Source: Pseudomonas sp. RIT-562 (lineage in GTDB: Bacteria > Pseudomonadota > Gammaproteobacteria > Pseudomonadales > Pseudomonadaceae). Taken from it: a stretch of 64,000 nucleotides of DNA. Where the stretch lies: positions 397,131 to 461,130 of the forward strand of contig NZ_JAPJIV010000002.1 in the NCBI RefSeq assembly GCF_026241895.1, written 5' to 3'. The notes under the pieces were generated by a model. That model was not told the DNA's origin and ran no database searches. It saw nothing but the letters and a program-made list of their open reading frames with translations. Shown here piece after piece: positions 18,731 to 25,506 of this stretch; positions within the stretch are counted from its first letter, which is position 1, and every line of letters starts with the position of its first letter. The translations under genes were made by a program, and so were the position numbers.

Positions 18731-19195
18731 ATGTTTATCGGCGTCCTGCTGGTCATTACCTGGCTGGTCCTGCTCCTGCGCTATCCCGCGAAAGCCTTGC
18801 CGGTGTCCATGGCCGCCGCCGTGGGGCTGGGCATCGTGGCCACCTGGGTCATCTGGATGGACCACCGTGAACTCAAGCAACTGGAACGGCTGGAGTTGCG
18901 CATCAGCTACGCGCCCCAGAGCTGTCCGGCGGACCGGCCCCTGCAGCTGACCATGAACAACGGCAACGACGTGCCGCTGACCGAGTTGCGCTGGCGCGTC
19001 GCCGCATATGCCCCTGGCGATACAGTCAACCTTGCGGACAACCAATACACTGCGCCGCGCTACCGTGGTCCTGGTGAACTGCAAGCCGGTGGCAACTGGC
19101 AAGACTGCTTGCCCCTGCCGCCATTGCGCCCGGGATATCGCCCGGAAACCCTGGAGTTTCGCGCCGAGCGTTTGCAGGGTAGTTTCTCCGACTGA
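18731..19195 (+). CDS. Small membrane-anchored protein of unknown function
   Basis: The 154-residue product has two hydrophobic N-terminal segments (about residues 2-17 and 25-43) and then a soluble domain with two cysteines (C65 in QSCPADRP and C126 in WQDCLPL) that probably faces the periplasm. I do not recognise an established function; similar Pseudomonas proteins are often labelled multidrug transporters without evidence. The soluble part, with alternating hydrophobic residues and the block PLTELRWRVAAYAPGDTVNL, looks like a beta-sandwich. It is followed 33 bases later by the SDR gene, with which it may be cotranscribed. Confidence 0.75.
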   Translation: MFIGVLLVITWLVLLLRYPAKALPVSMAAAVGLGIVATWVIWMDHRELKQLERLELRISYAPQSCPADRPLQLTMNNGNDVPLTELRWRVAAYAPGDTVNLADNQYTAPRYRGPGELQAGGNWQDCLPLPPLRPGYRPETLEFRAERLQGSFSD

Positions 19196-19228
19196 TTGCC
19201 CTTCTTTCTCCTGCACAAGGACTGCGCC

Positions 19229-20053
19229 ATGCCGATTGCGTTGATTACCGGTTGTTCCAGCGGCATCGGCCGCGCCCTCGCCGATGCGTTCAAGGCTGCC
19301 GGGTACGAAGTCTGGGCCAGTGCCCGCAAGGCTGAAGACATCGCTGTGCTGAGCGCCGCCGGCTTTACTGCGGTGCAGCTGGACGTCAATGACGCTGCGG
19401 CGCTTGAGGCGTTGAGTGCGCGGATCGACCAGGAGCGCGGCGGCCTCGATGTGCTGATCAACAACGCCGGGTATGGCGCCATGGGGCCGCTGCTCGATGG
19501 CGGTGTGGCGGCGATGCAGCGCCAGTTCGAAACCAATGTGTTTGCGATTGTCGGCGTCACCCGGGCGCTGTTTCCGCTGCTGCGACGCACCAAGGGCCTG
19601 GTGGTGAATATCGGCAGCGTATCCGGAGTGCTGGTGACGCCATTTGCCGGCGCCTACTGTGCGTCGAAGGCTGCGGTGCATGCCTTGAGCGATACGCTGC
19701 GCATGGAGCTGGCACCCTTTGGTATCCGGGTCATGGAGGTGCAGCCGGGTGCCATCGAATCCAGCTTCGCGAAAAATGCCGGACAGCAGGCGGAGCAGTT
19801 GATCACCGAGCAATCGTCCTGGTGGCCATTGCGCGAGGGTATCCGGGCGCGGGCCAAGGCGTCGCAGGATAAGCCAACGCCGGCCGGTGAATTTGCTGCA
19901 GGTTTGTTGAAAGCGGTGCAGCAAGATCAGCCGCCCAGGTTGATTCGCCTGGGTAATGGCAGCCGAGCTTTGCCGTTGTTGGCGGCTTTGTTGCCCAAGG
20001 GATTGCTGGAGGCGGGGCTGATGAAGCGGTTTGGGTTGAAGGGGCAGCTCTGA
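19229..20053 (+). CDS. Short-chain dehydrogenase/reductase (SDR)
   Basis: This is a 274-residue classical SDR oxidoreductase. The N-terminal TGCSSGIGRAL (residues 7-17) is the dinucleotide-binding glycine motif, NNAG follows near residue 86, and the catalytic Ser and YxxxK are visible in NIGSVSGVL and YCASKAAVHALS. The region after the acidic residue (SARKAEDI) suggests NADP(H) preference, but this is inference. The substrate is unknown. I start at 19229 because the motif needs to be near the N-terminus and CAAGGA lies just upstream; the track of in-frame codons further upstream overlaps the preceding stop. Confidence 0.88.
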   Translation: MPIALITGCSSGIGRALADAFKAAGYEVWASARKAEDIAVLSAAGFTAVQLDVNDAAALEALSARIDQERGGLDVLINNAGYGAMGPLLDGGVAAMQRQFETNVFAIVGVTRALFPLLRRTKGLVVNIGSVSGVLVTPFAGAYCASKAAVHALSDTLRMELAPFGIRVMEVQPGAIESSFAKNAGQQAEQLITEQSSWWPLREGIRARAKASQDKPTPAGEFAAGLLKAVQQDQPPRLIRLGNGSRALPLLAALLPKGLLEAGLMKRFGLKGQL

Positions 20054-20067
20054 AATCGAGTAGCCCC

Positions 20068-20150
20068 CATCGCGAGCAGGCTCACTCCTACAGGAGAATG
20101 CGTTTTATCGGATATCACAATCATCTGTAGGAGTGAGCCTGTTCGCGATG
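20068..20150. repeat. REP doublet between the SDR and LysR genes
   Basis: Inverted copies at 20068-20092 and 20126-20150 of the GAGTGAGCCTG type lie between the convergent SDR (+) and LysR (-) genes, where such an element can act as a bidirectional terminator. Confidence 0.9.
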
Positions 20151-20162
20151 GGCCCCTGACAT

Positions 20163-21044
20163 TCACCGCCAATCTTTCATGAAATCTATGAATGCCCGCA
20201 CCTTCAGCGGCAAATGCCGAGTATCCGGATACAACGCATACACCCCCTGCTGACTGAACGAGTGATCCGCCAGCAAGCGCACCAACCGCCCCGCCTGCAG
20301 ATCCTCCTCTACCAGCCACTGCGGCAAAATCGCCACCCCTTGCCCGCTCAAGGCAAACGCGCGCAGCGTGATCGAATTGTCGGCAACGATGGTCATCTTC
20401 CCGGGCGCCGGCTGGTACAAATGCTCGACGCCAGCCGGGTCCGTCACCGCCAGTTCCGCCACTCGCCCATGCCCCAGCGCCGGCCACTGCTCCAGTGCCG
20501 CCAGGCTCGACAGCGGCTCGAAGCAGTCGACCAACTCCGGTGCAGCCACCGCGAAAATCTCGAACGTCGACAACTGCACCGCGCGCAGATTGGAGTCGTG
20601 CATGCGCCCCAACCTGATCGCCAGGTCGAAGCGCTCGGAAATCAGATCGGCGTGGGTCGAAGAAGTCGACAGGTGCACGTTCAGTTGGGGGTGCTGCTCT
20701 CGAAAGACTTTCAGCGCCGGCACCACTTGCGCCAGCGCGAACTCCACCGTGGTGGTAATGCGCAAGGTGCCGCGCAGTTGCGTGTGCTCGGAGCGCGCAT
20801 CCTCGACCGCCATTCGCGCCTCATCCAGGGTGCGCACACAGCGCTGATAAAAACGCTCGCCGGCGTCGGTGAGGGCTAGCTTGCGCGTGCTGCGGGTCAG
20901 CAGCGTGACCCCAAGCTCGGCTTCCAGGCGCTTCAAATTGAAGCTGACGACAGCACGCGTCTGCCCCAGCAGATTCGCCGCAGCGGTCAATGATCCGGCT
21001 TCGACCACGGCCTTGAAGGTATCAAATCGGTCCAGGCTGACCAT
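20163..21044 (-). CDS. LysR-family regulator of the adjacent MFS gene
   Basis: The 293-residue protein has an N-terminal winged helix-turn-helix (about residues 1-60: FDTFKAVVEAGSLTAAANLL, then RLEAELGVTLLTRSTRKLALTDAG) and a LysR substrate-binding domain. It is divergent from the MFS gene, with 110 bases between the start codons, the usual arrangement for a LysR regulator and its target. The spacer holds a perfect palindrome at 21060-21080. I start at the ATG at 21044; GTG codons up to four residues upstream are possible. The inducer is unknown. Confidence 0.9.
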   Translation of the reverse strand: MVSLDRFDTFKAVVEAGSLTAAANLLGQTRAVVSFNLKRLEAELGVTLLTRSTRKLALTDAGERFYQRCVRTLDEARMAVEDARSEHTQLRGTLRITTTVEFALAQVVPALKVFREQHPQLNVHLSTSSTHADLISERFDLAIRLGRMHDSNLRAVQLSTFEIFAVAAPELVDCFEPLSSLAALEQWPALGHGRVAELAVTDPAGVEHLYQPAPGKMTIVADNSITLRAFALSGQGVAILPQWLVEEDLQAGRLVRLLADHSFSQQGVYALYPDTRHLPLKVRAFIDFMKDWR

Positions 21045-21059
21045 GCTCACAGGCACTCG

Positions 21060-21080
21060 TTGTCAAAATAATTTTGACAA
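21060..21080. promoter_or_regulatory. Palindromic operator between LysR and MFS genes
   Basis: Arms TTGTCAAAAT (21060-21069) and ATTTTGACAA (21071-21080) flank a single A: a perfect 10+1+10 palindrome. It lies 16 bases from the LysR start and about 75 from the MFS start, and fits the T-N11-A rule for LysR sites. A further GTCAAAA at 21089-21095 repeats half of it. Confidence 0.8.
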
Positions 21081-21154
21081 ACTAGCAGTCAAAACCGCGT
21101 TTCCATAGCGCTTTCGCCGCCTTACCCTGCACGCCTCACTACAGGGAAGTCGTC

Positions 21155-22375
21155 ATGGCTTATCGCTCGAAAGTTGCACTGGTGTATCTGTTGGGCTTCG
21201 CACTCGACCTGCTGAACATGTTCATCGCCAGCATCGCCTACCCCGACATTGCCCAGGAACTGCACGCTTCGGTCAGCCAGCTGGGATGGATCAGCAATGC
21301 CTACATGCTGGGCCTGACGGCGATCATCCCGTTGAGCGTGTGGCTGGTCGCGAAGGTCGGCGAGCGACGGTTGATCCTCGGTTCGCTGGCGCTGTTCGGC
21401 CTCGCCTCGGTGCTGGTCGCCGGCGCGAGCTGGATAGAAGCGCTGATCGGCTGGCGCCTGTTGCAGGGCCTGGGCGGCGGATTGTTGATTCCCGTCGGCC
21501 AGGCCATGGCCTTCCGGCACTGCCCATTGCCCCTGCGCAGTCGCCTGACTGCCTGGGTGCTGTCCGTGGCCTTGCTGGTGCCGGCGCTGTCACCGGCAGC
21601 GGGCGGCTGGGTTGTCGAGGTGTTGTCCTGGCGCTGGGTGTTTATCCTCAACCTGCCGCTGACACTCTTGGCCCTGTTGCTGGCCGCGCTGTGGTTACGG
21701 GCAGATGAGGTGCGCGACAGCGGCCAACCAATCGGCCCCCTGCTTGATCTGCAACTGCTTAAAAGCCCGTCGCTGCGGCTGGCCATGGCGGTGTACGTGT
21801 TCGTGCCTGGCGTGTTCATCGGCACTAGCCTGATTGCCGTGTTGTATCTGCACCAACTGGGCTTCGCCAGCCCCAGGATCGGCGCCTTGATGTTGCCCTG
21901 GGCCTTGGGCTCGGCGGTGGCGATAGGCCTGGGCAAACGTGGTTTTAATCGCTGGGGCCCCAGGCCGTTGCTGATCGCCGGCATGCTGATGCAAAGCCTG
22001 GGCATCGCCGCGTTGGTCCTGATTGATCACGCTCAAACCTGGCTGCCCATCTGCGCCTATGCCCTGATGGGACTGGGCGGCAGCTTTTGCAGCAGCAGTG
22101 CACAGACCCTGGCGTTTCTCGAAGTACCTCCAGCGCGCATGAACCACGCCAGCGCATTGTGGAACATCAATCGTCAGCTGAGTTTCTGCCTCGGCACGGC
22201 GGTATTGAGTGCGTTGCTGGGAGCCCTGGGTGCGGACTCGCTCCAGGCTTTTGAGCTGTGTTTTCTCGTCGCCGCAGCCCTGACTTTGCTACCCCTGATT
22301 GCCGTACTGCGTTTTGATGCAGCACGGGTGCAAGCGCTTGTTCGTCCCTCTCCCTCCAAGGAAACAACTGCATGA
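21155..22375 (+). CDS. MFS efflux transporter, DHA2-like
   Basis: This 406-residue inner-membrane protein has about twelve hydrophobic segments and resembles drug:H+ antiporters. Motif A is seen as LVAKVGERR after the second helix, and the antiporter motif C region as VLSVALLVPALSPAAGGW, followed by LSWRWVFILNLP, typical of the EmrB/QacA branch. That branch usually has 14 helices and more than 450 residues, so this is a short form. AGGGA precedes the ATG. It overlaps the next gene by four bases (ATGA), so the two are translated together. Substrate unknown. Confidence 0.88.
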   Translation: MAYRSKVALVYLLGFALDLLNMFIASIAYPDIAQELHASVSQLGWISNAYMLGLTAIIPLSVWLVAKVGERRLILGSLALFGLASVLVAGASWIEALIGWRLLQGLGGGLLIPVGQAMAFRHCPLPLRSRLTAWVLSVALLVPALSPAAGGWVVEVLSWRWVFILNLPLTLLALLLAALWLRADEVRDSGQPIGPLLDLQLLKSPSLRLAMAVYVFVPGVFIGTSLIAVLYLHQLGFASPRIGALMLPWALGSAVAIGLGKRGFNRWGPRPLLIAGMLMQSLGIAALVLIDHAQTWLPICAYALMGLGGSFCSSSAQTLAFLEVPPARMNHASALWNINRQLSFCLGTAVLSALLGALGADSLQAFELCFLVAAALTLLPLIAVLRFDAARVQALVRPSPSKETTA

Positions 22376-22770
22376 ATGATTACCGCGAATACTTTGATGA
22401 AGTGATTGAAGCTCATCGGCTGATCGAACAGTGGTTCGCCAGCGTCCAGTCACCTGCCGTGCTGGAGAACTTGCTGGCGCGGTTTTCGCCGCAGTTCTCC
22501 ATGATCTCACCGCTGGGCCGGGTGCTGGATTTCGAGGTGTTGAGCGAGTTGTTCCTGCTGGCGGGCGCAAAGAAGCTCGGGTTCAGGATTGAGCTCAGCG
22601 AGTTGCGCGGCATTGCACTGTATGACGGTGGCGCCGTCGTGAGTTATCGCGAACAACAGACTGATGCGACGGGGCTGCATTCGGATCGACGCTCGACGGT
22701 CGTCTTTGAGAAACAGGCAACCGGCCCAATTATTTGGCGGCATCTGCATGAGACTTTTTGCAAGGCATGA
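22372..22770 (+). CDS. NTF2-like (SnoaL/DUF4440-type) small protein
   Basis: The 132-residue protein reads as a cone-shaped NTF2-like domain: an N-terminal helix with HRLIEQWF, then FSPQFSMISPLGRVLDF and the strands ALYDGGAVVSYREQQ and RRSTVVFEKQ, ending with WRHLHETF. Such proteins bind small molecules or catalyse simple isomerisations. It overlaps the MFS stop by four bases, so it is probably made together with the transporter and could bind or modify the exported compound. That role is inference from position only. Confidence 0.75.
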   Translation: MNDYREYFDEVIEAHRLIEQWFASVQSPAVLENLLARFSPQFSMISPLGRVLDFEVLSELFLLAGAKKLGFRIELSELRGIALYDGGAVVSYREQQTDATGLHSDRRSTVVFEKQATGPIIWRHLHETFCKA

Positions 22771-23108
22771 GTCCGGGTGGTCTCCCGGCGACCCTGCAGC
22801 TTTATTAAATCCTCTGTCCCTGTCTACTGTCAGAGTTGACAGTAGACGACCTCCCTCCTCTCAGCTCAAAGTCGAGGTGTTGAGACAGACTGCAGCTGAA
22901 TGCATGCCCCCTCTCCTTCCCCCACCACTGCTTTAGACATCCCCACCGCCCGTCCGGATGTGCTTAAACCTGTTATTTCTGACAGTAGACACCCTACTGC
23001 CTCGGGTAGAGACTTTTGCTGATCGGGAGATGCCCAGCATTGGTTTACCGATGAGCGCATAGCCCTTTTTCGCTCGTCTGCACGGCCCCTTATCATTCAG
23101 AGGTGTTT
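22771..23108. other. Spacer before the delta-60-repeat gene
   Basis: There is no credible gene in these 338 bases. The stretch is pyrimidine-rich on the top strand and contains three copies of TGACAGTAGAC (two inverted, one direct); no clear sigma-70 promoter was located. Confidence 0.6.
22822..22990. repeat. Triple TGACAGTAGAC repeat
   Basis: GTCTACTGTCA (22822-22832) and TGACAGTAGAC (22837-22847) form an 11-base inverted repeat with a four-base centre. A third identical copy lies at 22980-22990 in direct orientation to the second, 119 bases before the delta-60-repeat start codon. This is more than chance would give in 340 bases and suggests a protein-binding site. Confidence 0.7.
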
Positions 23109-24395
23109 ATGAATCAAAATAATCCTGCAGATCGCCCAGGCAATCGCAACAAGGCATTTGGCGACGGTGGCAAGGTCACACTCGGCATCCTTTCCGATGT
23201 AATTCAGCGCACCCGCCTGATCAAAGGCGCTCTGGTGCTCCCCGACAAGCACATTCTCTTGAGCGTGACCCTGGAAACAAGGCGAGGCTTCGGGCAATAC
23301 GGGCTGGTGCGACTGACCCCTGACGGAAGCCTGGACCCGCGCTTTATCAATGGAGGCATGTTCACCAGCCATTTCAAGGGAGAAGATGCCAGCTCGGGTG
23401 GCATGCTCTTGCGTCTTGCGGACGGACGTCTGTTGATGCTTGGCTCGAACATTACCTACCCAGGAGGGGTGGAACCTTTAAACCACTTGGCCATGGCCTG
23501 TTATCGCCACGATTACACACTGGACAAAACGTTCGGAGGGAATGGCACAGGCCACCTGGTTATCGAAAACCAGCCGGAAGAAGTGTGCATGACGGACGTG
23601 TCCGCAGTTGCCCAACAAGCAGACGGTAGACTACTGATCAGCACCACCTATCACAAATTTGGCAACATTACTGATACCACCGGCGTGCTCTTTCGGCTGA
23701 ATGTCGATGGCACATTCGACGAATCCTTCGGCAAATCCGGTCGCCTGGACTTCAAATTGCCGGGTTCTATAGCCTCTACCGCGCTGACCGCCTGCCTGCC
23801 ACAAGCGGACGGAAAAATCGTGGTGGCGGGCCATGCGTTTCTTCAACCGGAATACGAAACAGCCCTCATTGCGCGCTTCGATGACAAAGGGGTCCTCGAC
23901 AGCGAATTCGGCAACCCAACTTCACCGGGGTACGTCAGCATGCCGATAGCCAAGCGCCCTACCCGGTTCAACGCCCTGCTGTCCACGAAGCGCGGTTTTG
24001 TCGGGGTTGGTGAAGCCGGTGGTTGGAAAGATCCCTCCACCGCAGGAATGCTTGTCGGTATCACCAAAAATGGCTTGCTGGATTCCGGCTTCAACGGGGG
24101 TAAAGCGCTGCTGACTAAATACCATCCGGAAAGGAACAACGCGTGGCTCAATGGTTACGTGCAATCCGATGGAAAGTTGGTGATCTCGGCGGGACGGCAT
24201 TACCTCTACATTTCGCGATTTGAGGCGGACGGCCAATTCGACAAAGGGTTCGGCATTGACGGAGGAATTTCAGAAGACACCCAGTGTTCAGGGCCGGTCA
24301 CTTTATTGGATCACCCCGAAAACAAATTCCTCTTGGCCTGCAATTCCACCGGAATCGACGGTGGAAGGGGCACGCTATTCGATTACCTTGGCTGA
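23109..24395 (+). CDS. Delta-60 repeat protein (predicted beta-propeller)
   Basis: The 428-residue protein consists of repeats of about 60 residues whose shared core is LD..FG..G.V, seen near residues 16, 75, 138, 203, 263, 325 and 378, each followed by a strand pair ending in DGK(I/L)VV.G or similar. This is the delta-60 repeat (TIGR02608) pattern, predicted to fold as a seven-bladed beta-propeller. There is no signal peptide. I use the ATG at 23109, two codons after a GTG, with AGAGGT upstream. Its base composition is less GC-rich than its neighbours, which suggests accessory origin. Function is unknown. It converges on the HlyD gene with a one-base gap. Confidence 0.85.
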   Translation: MNQNNPADRPGNRNKAFGDGGKVTLGILSDVIQRTRLIKGALVLPDKHILLSVTLETRRGFGQYGLVRLTPDGSLDPRFINGGMFTSHFKGEDASSGGMLLRLADGRLLMLGSNITYPGGVEPLNHLAMACYRHDYTLDKTFGGNGTGHLVIENQPEEVCMTDVSAVAQQADGRLLISTTYHKFGNITDTTGVLFRLNVDGTFDESFGKSGRLDFKLPGSIASTALTACLPQADGKIVVAGHAFLQPEYETALIARFDDKGVLDSEFGNPTSPGYVSMPIAKRPTRFNALLSTKRGFVGVGEAGGWKDPSTAGMLVGITKNGLLDSGFNGGKALLTKYHPERNNAWLNGYVQSDGKLVISAGRHYLYISRFEADGQFDKGFGIDGGISEDTQCSGPVTLLDHPENKFLLACNSTGIDGGRGTLFDYLG

Positions 24396-24396
24396 A

Positions 24397-25281
24397 TCAG
24401 TCATGTGCGGTTTGTCGTAATGGCGCAGGGGATTGCGTGACCACCACCGTACACGTAATCCCCGCCGCCAACAGCACCCCCTCCGGCACCTCGTCAATGT
24501 GAATCCGCACCGGCACCCGCTGCGCCAGGCGCACCCAGTTGAATGTCGGGTTGACATCGGCGATCAGCTCGCGGCTTTCCGGGTTGTCCCGATCGTAGAT
24601 GCCGCGGGAAATGCTCTCGACATGCCCCTTGAGCACTTCGCCGCTCATCAGCTGCATATCCGCCTGGTCGCCAACCCGCACGTGGGGCAGCTTGGTTTCT
24701 TCGAAGAAGCCGTAGACCCAGAACGAGTTCATATCGACCACGGCCATTTTCGCTTCGCCGATACGCGCATAGTCGCCACGGTGCACGTTGAGGTTAGTGA
24801 CATAACCGTCGACCGCCGCCCGCACTTCGGTGCGTTTTAGGTTCAGTTGCGCCGCTTCCAGTTGCGCCTGGGCGTGCTGATAATCGGCGAGGGCCGAGTC
24901 GGCGATGTTGCTGGCGTCGTCGCGGTTTTCCTTGGATATCACCAGCGCGTCCATGTCCGCGCGACGATGGGCATTGACCTTGCGCATCTCCCAAGTCGAC
25001 TTGCGCGACGCAACCAGCGCCTGCGCCTGTTTGACCGCGATGCGATAGTGCTCGGGGTCGATCTGCATCAGCAGATCCCCCTTGCGCACCAACTGGTTAT
25101 CGCGCACCGGTACGTCCACCACTTCGCCTGTGACGTCGGCGGCGACGTTGATGATGTCCGCGCGCACGCGGCCATCGCGGGTCCAGGGGGTATCCATGTA
25201 ATGCACCCAGAGGGTCCGGCCGATCCATATCGCAAGCGCCAGCACCAGCAAGGTGGCGAGCAGGCTGAAAAGCTTTTTCAT
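24397..25281 (-). CDS. HlyD/AaeA-type efflux adaptor
   Basis: This periplasmic membrane-fusion protein links the FUSC inner-membrane pump to the outer-membrane factor. The 294-residue sequence has one N-terminal membrane segment (about 5-27), a biotinyl-lipoyl half-motif (INVAADVTGEVVDVPVRDNQLVRKGDLLMQID), a helical hairpin (about 80-135) and the closing lipoyl half (TEVRAAVDGYVTNLNVHRGD). It resembles AaeA of the E. coli p-hydroxybenzoate efflux system. It is the last gene of the operon, 24 bases after the DUF1656 gene. I use ATG 25281; a TTG one codon upstream is less likely. Confidence 0.9.
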   Translation of the reverse strand: MKKLFSLLATLLVLALAIWIGRTLWVHYMDTPWTRDGRVRADIINVAADVTGEVVDVPVRDNQLVRKGDLLMQIDPEHYRIAVKQAQALVASRKSTWEMRKVNAHRRADMDALVISKENRDDASNIADSALADYQHAQAQLEAAQLNLKRTEVRAAVDGYVTNLNVHRGDYARIGEAKMAVVDMNSFWVYGFFEETKLPHVRVGDQADMQLMSGEVLKGHVESISRGIYDRDNPESRELIADVNPTFNWVRLAQRVPVRIHIDEVPEGVLLAAGITCTVVVTQSPAPLRQTAHD

Positions 25282-25305
25282 CAAGGCATTCTCTGAGGGA
25301 GAGAG

Positions 25306-25506
25306 TCAGTGGTAAATCGTCAGCGCCAGGGCGCCAAACAGACAGGTAAACAGGCTCAGGCGCAACAACGCCGGGTGCCAGAAAAAACGGTACAGGTCGA
25401 GCCCGGACAGGAAGCGGTCCAGGGCCCATGCCAGCGCGACGGCGAGGAAAAACATCAACGTCATGGTCGGCATGTACACGCCGTGGAAGGCGATTTCACG
25501 AGGCAT
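25306..25506 (-). CDS. DUF1656 (AaeX-like) small membrane protein
   Basis: The 66-residue protein begins MPREIAFHGVYMPTMTLMFF, as DUF1656/AaeX proteins do, and has two membrane helices (about residues 12-30 and 43-62). Such genes always accompany FUSC and HlyD genes in aromatic-acid efflux operons; their function is not established. The start overlaps the end of the FUSC gene by 11 bases. An in-frame upstream start would add ten residues that do not fit the family. Confidence 0.88.
   Translation of the reverse strand: MPREIAFHGVYMPTMTLMFFLAVALAWALDRFLSGLDLYRFFWHPALLRLSLFTCLFGALALTIYH

Noticed and set aside
22771..23108. Possible insertion-sequence ends (TGACAGTAGAC pairs)
   Set aside because: No transposase reading frame and no target-site duplication were seen, so I report only the repeats.
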